DNA of 33,902 nucleotides from Pseudomonas viridiflava (GTDB taxonomy: Bacteria; Pseudomonadota; Gammaproteobacteria; Pseudomonadales; Pseudomonadaceae). The first letter of the stretch is position 1. Each line of letters starts with the position of its first letter. This document shows positions 8,269 to 15,029 of this stretch, in pieces. The stretch spans positions 1 through 33,902 of the forward strand of contig NZ_UTKY01000117.1 in assembly GCF_900583165.1 (NCBI RefSeq). Reading direction: 5' to 3'. The translations under genes were made by a program, and so were the position numbers. The notes beneath the pieces are model-generated. The model was not told the origin of the DNA. It saw nothing but the letters and a program-made list of their open reading frames with translations, and ran no database searches.

Positions 8269-9255
8269 GTGCGGGGCAGGAACTGGCTGTGGAGCGTGTT
8301 GGTAGCGGGATGTCTGGGTGTGTCGGTACAGGTACAGGCGGCGTGCAGCGCGCTCGCCACCTCGCCAGCCAGCTTCGGTTCGGTGAGTTCGATGACGGTA
8401 CGCACCAGCGCGCAATCGAGCTCCACCACCAACGCCGGCCTGAGTTGTACGCCGTTACTGTTATCAGTGCTGGGCACCGGAGACCACTTTTACGCAACCA
8501 TCACGGGCTCGACGCGGGGCGGTATGGTCGGGCCGACCGGCGATGTGATCGGCTATACGATCTACGGCAACAACACCACTACGTATCCGATCAGCCGGGG
8601 TACCCGTTTTGACTTTGGCGGCAATGGCGGGATCGCGGCGACGTTTGGCCTGGTGTTCGCGCCGGGTCCAAAAACCTTGCCCTTGTACTTTCGCAGCATC
8701 ACCGGCAGTAACGTGGCAGCGGGGCTGTACAGCGAAACCCTGAGTATTGTGTGGGCCTGGGATTATTGCTCGGGCATTAATTTGATCGGCATTTGCCTGG
8801 GGCGCGATACCGGTACTGGCACGTCCACGTTGACCGTCAGCATGCTGGTGACCAACGACTGCCAGATCACCACGCCGCCCATCAGCTTCGGCAGCGCGCC
8901 GGTGGTCAGTGGGTTTGCGACCGTGACCGGCCAGGCCAGTGTCAACTGCACCAAGGGCAGCGCCTACACCGTGGGGCTCAGTGATGGTCAGAACCCAGCC
9001 AGTGTGGGCGGGCGACGGCGGATGATTTCCGGGACCAATCTGCTGGCCTACGATATTTTCGTCAGTGCCGGCACCACCCGCTGGGGCAGTGTCGGCGCGG
9101 CGCGACGGGCCAGCGCCACGGCCGACGTCAACCCCGGCGTCGGCCTGGGCACCGGCAGCCAGATCTTCAATTACAACGCCAGGATCTACACCGACCAGGC
9201 CACCCCGCCGGGCGGCACCTATACCGATAACGTGGTGCTCGACGTCGGGTTCTAG
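8269..9255 (+). CDS. csuE: CsuE-like tip protein, two spore coat U domains
   Basis: A protein of 328 residues with a signal peptide ending VQVQA and two tandem SCPU domains. The first begins ACSALATSPASFGSVSS. The second begins STLTVSMLVTNDCQITTPP and ends YTDNVVLDVGF. A last, double-domain gene matches CsuE, the tip adhesin, whose N-terminal domain binds surfaces. AAGGAG at 8256-8261 is seven bases before GTG 8269, so that start is preferred over GTG 8263. Its TAG stop overlaps the stop of the convergent anti-sigma gene within the four bases CTAG (9252-9255). No separate terminator is visible. Confidence 0.85.
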   Translation: MRGRNWLWSVLVAGCLGVSVQVQAACSALATSPASFGSVSSMTVRTSAQSSSTTNAGLSCTPLLLSVLGTGDHFYATITGSTRGGMVGPTGDVIGYTIYGNNTTTYPISRGTRFDFGGNGGIAATFGLVFAPGPKTLPLYFRSITGSNVAAGLYSETLSIVWAWDYCSGINLIGICLGRDTGTGTSTLTVSMLVTNDCQITTPPISFGSAPVVSGFATVTGQASVNCTKGSAYTVGLSDGQNPASVGGRRRMISGTNLLAYDIFVSAGTTRWGSVGAARRASATADVNPGVGLGTGSQIFNYNARIYTDQATPPGGTYTDNVVLDVGF

Positions 9256-9989
9256 AAGGCCTGCAGGGGCGGTGATGGCTGATCCACCGGTTTGACCATC
9301 GCGTAGTTGTAGCCGGCCCCCGACCAGTATTCGGCCTGCAGGCCATCGGCACTGCGATTGCCCCGTGGCAGAAAACCGTTATTCGGGCCAGGTGGCCGGA
9401 TGTAGAAGCTGATGCGCCGGCCTTGCGGGTCTTCATACAGCACCATGGCTGCCGCGCCTTGATCGGTGGTGAGCAAGCGCCCGCTGACCGGCGTGAACCC
9501 GGCAGCGCGCAAGTCTGGCAGGCGGTGGGCCTGATTGAAGTAACGGTCCAGCCAGGCCTGCATCGTGCCGCCACCCTGGGCCTTGAAATCGGCAGGCATG
9601 ATGCCGTCCTGGGCAAACAGGCGGTAAGCCTGCATCGCATCAGCCATCGGCAGCAGTGGCGGCTGCGTGGCTTCGCGGGCATGCCAGCCACCGAAGCCGC
9701 CGAGGCTCACGGCAATCAGCAACACCGCTGCCGTGGCGAGATGCCGGCGCGATTGATGCTTGATGCGTTGGCGTATCAGTGCTGGGTCCAGGTCTGGGTT
9801 GGCCGGCTGTTGCAGGGCACCGCCCAAGGCGGCGCGCAGCAATTGCGCGTCCTGTTGCCAGGCATGGACCTGGGCCGCGACGTCCGGGTGGGCCGCCAGC
9901 CAGGTTTCAAGGACACGTCGATCGTTCTCCAGGAGCTGGTGATCGACATAGGCGTGCAAATCGCGTTCGCTGGGGGGCAGGCTGATCAT
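9252..9989 (-). CDS. Membrane-anchored anti-sigma factor
   Basis: A 245-residue protein with an N-terminal cytoplasmic helical domain (MISLPPSERDLHAYVDHQLL and on). A single membrane helix spans about residues 82-102 (LATAAVLLIAVSLGGFGG), and the C-terminal part is about 140 residues, presumably periplasmic. The N-terminus resembles an anti-sigma domain but lacks the HxxxCxxC zinc motif, so any redox sensing would need another mechanism. Its ATG overlaps the TGA of the sigma gene in ATGA (9986-9989), the usual coupling for sigma/anti-sigma pairs. It should hold the sigma factor at the inner membrane until a signal arrives. The signal is not evident from the sequence. Confidence 0.8.
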   Translation of the reverse strand: MISLPPSERDLHAYVDHQLLENDRRVLETWLAAHPDVAAQVHAWQQDAQLLRAALGGALQQPANPDLDPALIRQRIKHQSRRHLATAAVLLIAVSLGGFGGWHAREATQPPLLPMADAMQAYRLFAQDGIMPADFKAQGGGTMQAWLDRYFNQAHRLPDLRAAGFTPVSGRLLTTDQGAAAMVLYEDPQGRRISFYIRPPGPNNGFLPRGNRSADGLQAEYWSGAGYNYAMVKPVDQPSPPLQAF

Positions 9990-10492
9990 TTGAGTATCCG
10001 CAGGGAAGGGCTGGCAATTTCGCCATCACTGAGTTGACGCAGGGCTTGGCGCGCCCGTGACAGGCGCGACATGACGGTGCCGATGGGCACCTTGAGAATG
10101 TCGGCGACCTCCTTGTAGCTCAAGCCTTCCACCGACACCCATAGCAGCAGCGCACGCTGTTCGGTGTTGAGTTGATCGAAGGCTTGCAGCGTCGATTGGG
10201 CGATCACCGTGCGTTCCACTGACGGCTGCGCGTCATCGCGACCGGTAAAGAATTCGAGCATGCGCGCATAGCGTCGGGTGCGGCGGTGGGCGTCGAGGAA
10301 CTGGCGGTAGAGGATCGAGAACAGCCACGCGCGCAGATCGCCTTCGATGCGCTTGTCGGCCCAGCGCGTGATCGCCCGTTCCAGGGTCGCTTGCACCAGG
10401 TCGTCGGCGCTGCTGGCGTTACGGGTCAGGGACACGGCAAAGCGCCGCAGCCTGGGGATGAGTTCACGTAACGGTTCGTCGAGTTCATGCAT
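9986..10492 (-). CDS. ECF (RpoE-like) sigma factor
   Basis: A 168-residue sigma factor. Region 2 is RRFAVSLTRNASSADDLVQATLERAITRW plus the following DLRAWLFSILYRQFLDAHRR. Region 4 carries the helix-turn-helix LSYKEVADILKVPIGTVMSRLSRARQAL. A longer frame continues upstream to 10663, but its extra residues are not sigma-like and would overlap the divergent gene. The promoter proposed at 10528-10552 would start RNA near 10520, so translation begins at ATG 10490-10492, or possibly GTG 10508-10510. It is followed by the anti-sigma gene with an ATGA overlap. It faces a peroxidase gene whose promoter has the same motif, so these are its likely targets. Confidence 0.88.
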   Translation of the reverse strand: MHELDEPLRELIPRLRRFAVSLTRNASSADDLVQATLERAITRWADKRIEGDLRAWLFSILYRQFLDAHRRTRRYARMLEFFTGRDDAQPSVERTVIAQSTLQAFDQLNTEQRALLLWVSVEGLSYKEVADILKVPIGTVMSRLSRARQALRQLSDGEIASPSLRILK

Positions 10493-10527
10493 GGGAATCT
10501 GGCTGGTCACTACGCTGGGACTAGGAA

Positions 10528-10552
10528 GACGTGCGGCGTTGAAGGTTATTCC
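10528..10552 (-). promoter_or_regulatory. ECF-type promoter for the sigma/anti-sigma operon
   Basis: On the minus strand GGAATA (10547-10552) is followed after exactly 15 bases by CGTC (10528-10531). The same arrangement occurs on the plus strand before the peroxidase gene. Matching -35/-10 pairs on both sides of a sigma-factor gene point to autoregulation. Transcription would begin near 10520. Confidence 0.6.
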
Positions 10553-10580
10553 CGGCTTGTGAAAATAAATCGAAAGCCAA

Positions 10581-10605
10581 GGAATAGACCTGCACGGCGT
10601 TCGTC
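10581..10605 (+). promoter_or_regulatory. ECF-type promoter for the peroxidase/cytochrome b561 operon
   Basis: GGAATA at 10581-10586 and CGTC at 10602-10605 are 15 bases apart, the same elements and spacing as on the opposite strand at 10528-10552. Transcription would start near 10612, leaving a leader of about 50 bases before ATG 10662. Confidence 0.6.
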
Positions 10606-10661
10606 CTAATGCTCCGACCTTATGTTTCACCCCCGAAGGCCTTTGGCCCTGGAGTTCCTTC

Positions 10662-11759
10662 ATGGTAGATCAGTCATCACCACCGCGTCCCCCCTTAAGC
10701 ACCGCGAGCCTGATCGCGCGTCTCGCGGGTATCGGCGCCGTGGTTGCGGTTGTTGCGGGGGCGTTTGCCTACGTCAACGGCACGCTCGACCCACAACGCC
10801 TGCGCCCGAAAACCCTGGTGAATGCTCTGGAAACCAACAACGGCGTGCACCCAGGTTTTCGCCGCAACCATGCCAAAGGTGTGTGCGTGGCCGGGTATTT
10901 CGAGAGCAGCGCCGAGGCCCGTGCCTACTCCAGTGCCCAGGTGTTCAGCGAAGCCAAGACCTCGGTGATCGGCCGGTTTGCCTTGCCCAGCGGCAACCCC
11001 TATGCGCCGGACAGCAGCGTGCCGATCCGCAGCCTTGCCCTGCAATTCACCCAGGCCAACGGCCAGCAGTGGCGTACCGGCATGAACAGCATGCCGGTGT
11101 TTCCGGTGGGCACGCCTGAAGCGTTTTACCAGATGCTCAAGGCCGGTGCTCCTGATCCGGCCACAGGCAAACCGAACCCGGCAGCCATGCCGGCGTTCTT
11201 TGCGGCTCATCCCGAAACAGGGGCGTTTTTGGCATGGGTCAAGACCGCCAAACCCTCCGCCAGTTACGCGACTGAAACCTATAACGGCATCAACGCGTTT
11301 TACTTGGTGGGGGCCGATGGCAAGCGCCAGGCCGTGCGTTGGGGGGTTGTGCCACAGAGCCAGGACGCAGCGGGCGACAGTGCGCCCGCTGGCGCTGATT
11401 TCCTTGAAAAAGACCTGGTGCAGCGCCTGACCACTGGGCCGCTGCGCTGGCAGTTGAACATGACCTTGGCCAACCCCGGCGACCCGGTGGACGACGCCAG
11501 CAAGACCTGGACCGGTGAGCACAAGGTGCTCAACGCCGGCACCCTGGTGCTGCAAACCACTCAGCCGCAGGCCGACGGCGATTGCCGTGATATCAATTTC
11601 GACCCGTTGATTTTGCCCAGTGGCATCGAAGCCTCCCATGATCCGTTGCTGGCCGCACGGTCGGCTGCGTATGCCAGTTCCTACCTGCGCCGGGCTGGCG
11701 AAGTCAGCGCGCTGCACACACCCCTTCAGGACAGCGCCCCCCAGGAGTCGAAGCCATGA
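10662..11759 (+). CDS. Catalase-family peroxidase (SrpA-like), membrane-anchored
   Basis: A 365-residue heme protein of the short catalase-related family. A hydrophobic helix at about residues 18-40 (IARLAGIGAVVAVVAGAFAY) should place it in the inner membrane, facing the periplasm. The distal His lies in RRNHAKGVCVAGYF, and the proximal heme Tyr lies in the C-terminal DPLLAARSAAYASSYL segment. It is shorter than classical catalases and lacks their C-terminal extensions. This family generally uses peroxide with low catalase activity. GGAG at 10651-10654 provides the ribosome site. The gene overlaps the cytochrome b561 gene by ATGA (11756-11759), so electrons may pass between the two proteins. 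The role in peroxide or organic-oxidant stress is inferred. Confidence 0.87.
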   Translation: MVDQSSPPRPPLSTASLIARLAGIGAVVAVVAGAFAYVNGTLDPQRLRPKTLVNALETNNGVHPGFRRNHAKGVCVAGYFESSAEARAYSSAQVFSEAKTSVIGRFALPSGNPYAPDSSVPIRSLALQFTQANGQQWRTGMNSMPVFPVGTPEAFYQMLKAGAPDPATGKPNPAAMPAFFAAHPETGAFLAWVKTAKPSASYATETYNGINAFYLVGADGKRQAVRWGVVPQSQDAAGDSAPAGADFLEKDLVQRLTTGPLRWQLNMTLANPGDPVDDASKTWTGEHKVLNAGTLVLQTTQPQADGDCRDINFDPLILPSGIEASHDPLLAARSAAYASSYLRRAGEVSALHTPLQDSAPQESKP

Positions 11760-12295
11760 ATGCTCAACCTCGGTTTTTCGCGCCCTTGGCGCGCCTGCTG
11801 CACTGGCTGATGGCGCTGATGGTCATCGCCATGCTGTTTATCGGTGCCGGGTTGGCAGCGTCGGTGTCGGAACGCCATGAGTGGTTGATTCACCTGCACA
11901 AGCCATTGGGGATCGCGATTCTGGCGCTGGTGATCGTGCGACTGGTGGTGCGTTTTTCCACCCGCCAACCGCGACTGCCCGCTGACTTGCCATTGTGGCA
12001 AGTGCTGGCAGCCAAGGCGTCCCATCTGGTGCTGTATGGTTTGATGCTGGTCTTGCCGCTGCTGGGTTGGGCGATGATTTCAGCGGCGGGAGACCCGGTG
12101 ATGCTCAGCAGTTCGGTGCAGTTGCCGGCGCTGGTAGGGGCCAATGCGCCGTTGTTTGCGGTATTGCGCAAGGCCCATGGATACCTCGCCTACCTGCTGT
12201 TCTTGACAGTGCTGGTGCACTTGGCGGCGGCGTTGTTCCATGGGCTGATCCGGCGTGACGGCGTGCTGCAGAGCATGACCGGCTCCAAACCCTAG
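11756..12295 (+). CDS. Cytochrome b561, inner-membrane di-heme protein
   Basis: A 179-residue protein with four membrane helices (about residues 14-34, 48-65, 87-107 and 143-165). Histidines suit two b hemes: RLLHWLMA near the first helix, HLHKPLGI at the second, KASHLVLYG at the third, and HGYLAYLLFLTVLVHLAAAL at the fourth. Members of this family move electrons from the quinone pool to periplasmic partners. The translational overlap with the peroxidase gene suggests that the peroxidase is the partner. Its TAG stop is shared with the convergent carboxypeptidase gene in CTAG (12292-12295). Confidence 0.88.
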   Translation: MNAQPRFFAPLARLLHWLMALMVIAMLFIGAGLAASVSERHEWLIHLHKPLGIAILALVIVRLVVRFSTRQPRLPADLPLWQVLAAKASHLVLYGLMLVLPLLGWAMISAAGDPVMLSSSVQLPALVGANAPLFAVLRKAHGYLAYLLFLTVLVHLAAALFHGLIRRDGVLQSMTGSKP

Positions 12296-13443
12296 CGCAG
12301 CTGGTTGACGATATCGGCGACGCTGCTCAACACATCCTTGCCCAGTTGCATCGAACGCTTGCCTGACCAGCCGGTGAGGGGGTTGGGGGCGTCGTTGTTG
12401 TCTTTGAACGGCATTTCCAGGGTCAGGGACAGGCAGTCGTATTGCTCGCCTACGGCGTTGCAGGCTAACGTCATGTTGGCTTCACCCGGTAGGTCACGGG
12501 TATAGCCGTGGGTGGTCTGGAAGTCGCGGGTCAGTGAGCTCAAGTGGCTGCGAAAGTGTTTTTCCAGGCCCGCGATACGGGGCGTGTAGCCCGGGTTGCC
12601 TTCGCAGCCGGCGGTGAATATGTAGGGGATTTCCTCGTCGCCGTGGATATCGAGGAACAGGTCCACGCCGTAGTGTTCCATTTGCTGCTGGACGAACAGC
12701 ACTTCGGGGCTGATCTCTTGGCTGGCGCTCTGCCAGGCACGGTTGAGGTCCTGGCCCATGGCGTTGGTGCGCAGGTGGCCATGGAAGGCACCGTCAGGGT
12801 TCATATTGGGCACCAGGTACAGGTCGGCGACCTTGAGCAGTTTCTTCATCTCGGCGTCGCCGTCCTGTTGCAGGCGTTCGATGATGCCCTCCATAAACCA
12901 TTCGGCCATGTGCTCTCCGGGATGCTGCTGGGCGATGATCCAGATCTTGCGTCGGCCTTTGCCGCCTTTGCCGCGACGCAGCAGTTGGATATCACGACCT
13001 TCGACGCTTTTACCGGTGGCCAGCAGTTGCATGTCGCTACGGCTCAGCGCTTGCGCAATCAATTTGTCGTGGCGCTCACGGCTGTAGGGCTCGAAATAGG
13101 CGAACCAAGCTTGTTTTTCGCGGGTCTTGAGGCTGACGTGCAGGATTTCCCCATCAAAGCGCGAAGGCACCCGAAACCAGTTAAGGTGGTCGTAGGACGC
13201 CACGGCGTGATAGTCGCTCCACGCATGCGGGTAGGAAGACTTGCCCGCATTGCTCAGGCGAAAGGTGTGGGTGTGGCCCACGTGCATGCCTTCGGCCTTG
13301 AAATGAAACCATTGGAAATGTTGGCTGCGGGTATCGGGTTTGATGGCGAGCAACAACTGATAGGCATCGTGGGCATCCAGTACCTGGATATTGCCGCTGT
13401 CGAAGTTGGTGCTGATCCTGATGGAGGTCAAAGCCACGGTCAT
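12292..13443 (-). CDS. M14 metallocarboxypeptidase, cytosolic (CCP/AGBL-like)
   Basis: A 383-residue zinc carboxypeptidase. The N-terminal beta-sandwich (about 1-130) precedes the M14 domain. Zinc ligands are HPGE (His174, Glu177) and the His in LDIHGDEE (His267). Substrate-binding Arg and Asn are in QDLNRAW, and the catalytic Glu is in LTLEMPFKDN (Glu343). This layout is that of cytosolic carboxypeptidases, whose eukaryotic members remove glutamates from tubulin tails. A structure of a Pseudomonas aeruginosa homologue is known to me, but its natural substrate is not. No signal peptide is seen. The start at ATG 13441-13443 fits the fold start better than an upstream ATG at 13500. Confidence 0.87.
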   Translation of the reverse strand: MTVALTSIRISTNFDSGNIQVLDAHDAYQLLLAIKPDTRSQHFQWFHFKAEGMHVGHTHTFRLSNAGKSSYPHAWSDYHAVASYDHLNWFRVPSRFDGEILHVSLKTREKQAWFAYFEPYSRERHDKLIAQALSRSDMQLLATGKSVEGRDIQLLRRGKGGKGRRKIWIIAQQHPGEHMAEWFMEGIIERLQQDGDAEMKKLLKVADLYLVPNMNPDGAFHGHLRTNAMGQDLNRAWQSASQEISPEVLFVQQQMEHYGVDLFLDIHGDEEIPYIFTAGCEGNPGYTPRIAGLEKHFRSHLSSLTRDFQTTHGYTRDLPGEANMTLACNAVGEQYDCLSLTLEMPFKDNNDAPNPLTGWSGKRSMQLGKDVLSSVADIVNQLR

Positions 13444-13569
13444 AGTCTGGTTGCCTGAATATGAGTGTTGTGGCGGATATCTTACACAGGAGTGGGTCAA
13501 TATCTGGATGCAAAAATTGTTGCTGGGGGAGGGGGCATCGTCGTTGACGCGGCCGAAGGTTAGAGTCTA

Positions 13570-13584
13570 TGAGATTGATTCTCA
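13570..13584. promoter_or_regulatory. Fur-box-like palindrome
   Basis: On the minus strand the site reads TGAGAATCAATCTCA, one mismatch from the TGAGAATCATTCTCA form of the Fur box. It lies 127 bases upstream of the carboxypeptidase start and about 130 bases past the end of the PrrF RNA. Which transcript it would control is unclear. The remainder of 13444-13715 holds no convincing gene. Confidence 0.4.
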
Positions 13585-13715
13585 AGCGCTAATTCGCAAA
13601 GATACGGCCTAGAGCGCTGGTACGACTTTCATTGGGCGATATTCTTTTGCTACCATGCGCGCCATCGAGCAACACACAGTCTTCATTAGCCTGAAGCCAT
13701 GCCAGGGAAACTGGC

Positions 13716-13745
13716 AAAAAAAAGACCCGGCCAAAGAGCCGGGTC
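13716..13745 (-). terminator. Rho-independent terminator of the PrrF RNA
   Basis: On the minus strand an 8-bp stem GACCCGGC/GCCGGGTC (13738-13745 with 13724-13731) has a 6-base loop and is followed by eight T (13716-13723). Confidence 0.9.
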
Positions 13746-13830
13746 AAAAACCGTGATTAGCCTGATGAGGAGATATTCCAAGAGTCCGACCTAAGGTCCC
13801 TTGGTCTATCGACTGATCTCGCGATCAGTT
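13716..13830 (-). ncRNA. prrF: PrrF-type iron-responsive small RNA
   Basis: On the minus strand this 115-base region has the build of PrrF. A 5' hairpin AACTGATCGCGAGATCAGT (arms ACTGATC/GATCAGT) comes first. A single-stranded central part with CTCCTCATCAGGCTAATCAC follows; I recall this as the conserved pairing region of PrrF1/PrrF2. Last is a GC-rich terminator hairpin with eight U. A Fur box covers its promoter. PrrF RNAs are made under iron starvation and, with Hfq, block translation of iron-containing proteins such as succinate dehydrogenase, aconitase and SodB. Here it stands alone and not as the tandem pair of P. aeruginosa. The second copy would be elsewhere. The transcription start at about 13830 is inferred from the -10 position. 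Confidence 0.85.
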
Positions 13831-13836
13831 GGGTCC

Positions 13837-13865
13837 AATAATAATCATTATCATTTGCAAGTCAA
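13837..13865 (-). promoter_or_regulatory. Fur-controlled PrrF promoter
   Basis: On the minus strand TTGACT (13860-13865) and TATTAT (13838-13843) form a sigma-70 promoter with a 16-base spacer. The spacer and -10 contain GATAATGATTATTAT, two adjacent GATWAT hexamers plus an inverted half, matching the Fur consensus. Iron-loaded Fur bound here would block RNA polymerase. Confidence 0.8.
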
Positions 13866-13908
13866 ATGTTTTTATCCGCGAGATAGAAATATTCTTCTTT
13901 TGCGCCTG

Positions 13909-14259
13909 TCATCCGTTTGCCTGAGCCTGTGGCGCTTGCAACGACCGCTCTACCAAGGCCTTGGCCATATCGATCAAATACACCACTGAAAACGCTAGGT
14001 CCCGCTGGTTGCCTTGATGCCTGCTCGCCGACTCATAGGCCGTGGCCGCAGCGCTGCGCAACAAGTCTGAAGCTTGCACCAGCGCTTCCTCCTGGCTGAT
14101 CTCGGGCTTGATGGCGAACAATGTGCCATCGGGCGCTTGTGCCGACAAATCTTCTTTCAAGTAATAGTCCAGTGCGCGTTGGGCAGCTCCGCTGTTGCGC
14201 ATGTCGCGTAGCTCTTCGTGGGCGGGTGTTTCGGACAGCAGGCAAGGGCTCGTAGTCAT
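13909..14259 (-). CDS. Small DUF6124/DUF3077-like protein
   Basis: A 116-residue, mostly helical soluble protein (HEELRDMRNSGAAQRALDYYL ... EEALVQASDLLRSAAATAYESA ... DLAFSVVYLIDMAKALVERSL). It resembles a family of small Pseudomonas proteins, annotated as DUF6124 or DUF3077, that often occur in several copies per genome. No catalytic motif or signal peptide is visible and its function is unknown. It begins at ATG 14257-14259. It is divergent from the repressor gene and lies upstream of the PrrF gene on the same strand, 79 bases away. It could share the control region of the repressor. Confidence 0.75.
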   Translation of the reverse strand: MTTSPCLLSETPAHEELRDMRNSGAAQRALDYYLKEDLSAQAPDGTLFAIKPEISQEEALVQASDLLRSAAATAYESASRHQGNQRDLAFSVVYLIDMAKALVERSLQAPQAQANG

Positions 14260-14309
14260 AAGGGGCGGTGCTCCATGGGGGTGTCGAAAACCTTAAGCCC
14301 GATAATAGT

Positions 14310-14382
14310 ACGTATCGTATTTATGTCGTTTTATGGATTACTACAAACTGTTTATTGCCCTGGAAAATACCTCACGTATCGT
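14310..14382. promoter_or_regulatory. Repeated ACGTATCGT boxes before the repressor gene
   Basis: ACGTATCGT occurs at 14310-14318 and 14374-14382 in the AT-rich region between the DUF6124-like gene and the repressor. The second copy is eight bases from the repressor's ATG. Such repeats next to a Xre-family gene are candidate autoregulatory operators. The first copy extends to the palindrome TACGTA. Confidence 0.35.
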
Positions 14383-14390
14383 CAGGCGCC

Positions 14391-15029
14391 ATGGATAACT
14401 GGATAGCCTTGGTCAAGGCCAACATGAAAGACCGCAAGGTCACGCAAGGTGAACTGGCTGAACGCTTGGGCATGTCCCAGGGCGGTATTGGCCATTGGCT
14501 CAACAAACGGCGTACGCCAAGCCTTGAGGATATGAACCGCGTATTGGCGGAGCTGGGCCTTGGCTATTTGGAAGTGGTGCTCAAGATTCGAGAGCGCTGC
14601 GTTGAAGACCCATCGCCATCGCTAAAACACTACAACCCGTATTACCGCTACCCGGTCAGCGATTGGAATGGCGGGTGTGAACTGCGTGAAGAGCGTGCGC
14701 CCTATGGCGCGCCACGTTTTGAACTCACGGACTACCACGCTCAAGGAAAAGCCTTCTGGCTGCCGGTGGCCGGCGATGCCATGACGGCCCCCACCGGGCT
14801 GAGCATTGGTGCCGGCATGATGATCCTGGTAGACCCTGCCATCCCCGCCGAGCCCGGTAAATTGGTGGTCGCCCAATGGGCCGACAGCCCCAAGGCAACC
14901 TTTCGCCAGTTGCAGGAAGAGAGCGGCCAGCTTTACCTGGTGCCGCTCAACCCCACTTACCCCAAGGCCCGCTTCACCGACAATTGCCGCATCCTGGGCG
15001 TCGTGGTGCAGGCGACGGCCAGGTTCTAG
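14391..15029 (+). CDS. Xre/S24-like transcriptional repressor, peptidase residues lost
   Basis: A 212-residue regulator with an N-terminal helix-turn-helix (VTQGELAERLGMSQGGIGHWLNKRRTPSLEDMNRVLAEL, about 17-55) and a LexA/S24-like C-terminal domain (about 120-210). In LexA the catalytic Ser is in GDSM. Here the motif is GDAM with Ala at 130. The Lys expected in the T-V-K-R strand appears as Arg172 (KATFRQL). It should therefore not cleave itself during the SOS response. The family includes phage CI and PrtR-type repressors, but no phage genes are nearby. The start at 14391 begins the HTH fold. Upstream in-frame codons to 14268 read as non-coding. Its TAG stop overlaps the liuD stop in CTAG. 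Confidence 0.82.
   Translation: MDNWIALVKANMKDRKVTQGELAERLGMSQGGIGHWLNKRRTPSLEDMNRVLAELGLGYLEVVLKIRERCVEDPSPSLKHYNPYYRYPVSDWNGGCELREERAPYGAPRFELTDYHAQGKAFWLPVAGDAMTAPTGLSIGAGMMILVDPAIPAEPGKLVVAQWADSPKATFRQLQEESGQLYLVPLNPTYPKARFTDNCRILGVVVQATARF

Noticed and set aside
7377..8477. Long minus-strand open frame opposite the usher gene
   Set aside because: It is an antisense shadow without a ribosome site or recognisable motif, and it conflicts with the csu operon.
10493..10663. N-terminal extension of the sigma factor to an ATG at 10663
   Set aside because: It would overlap the divergent peroxidase start and both proposed promoters, and the extra residues do not resemble a sigma factor.
13655..13756. 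A 33-codon plus-strand frame (begins MRAIEQHTVF) running across the PrrF terminator
   Set aside because: It has no ribosome site, its end is made of the antisense of the terminator hairpin, and its codon use is not gene-like.
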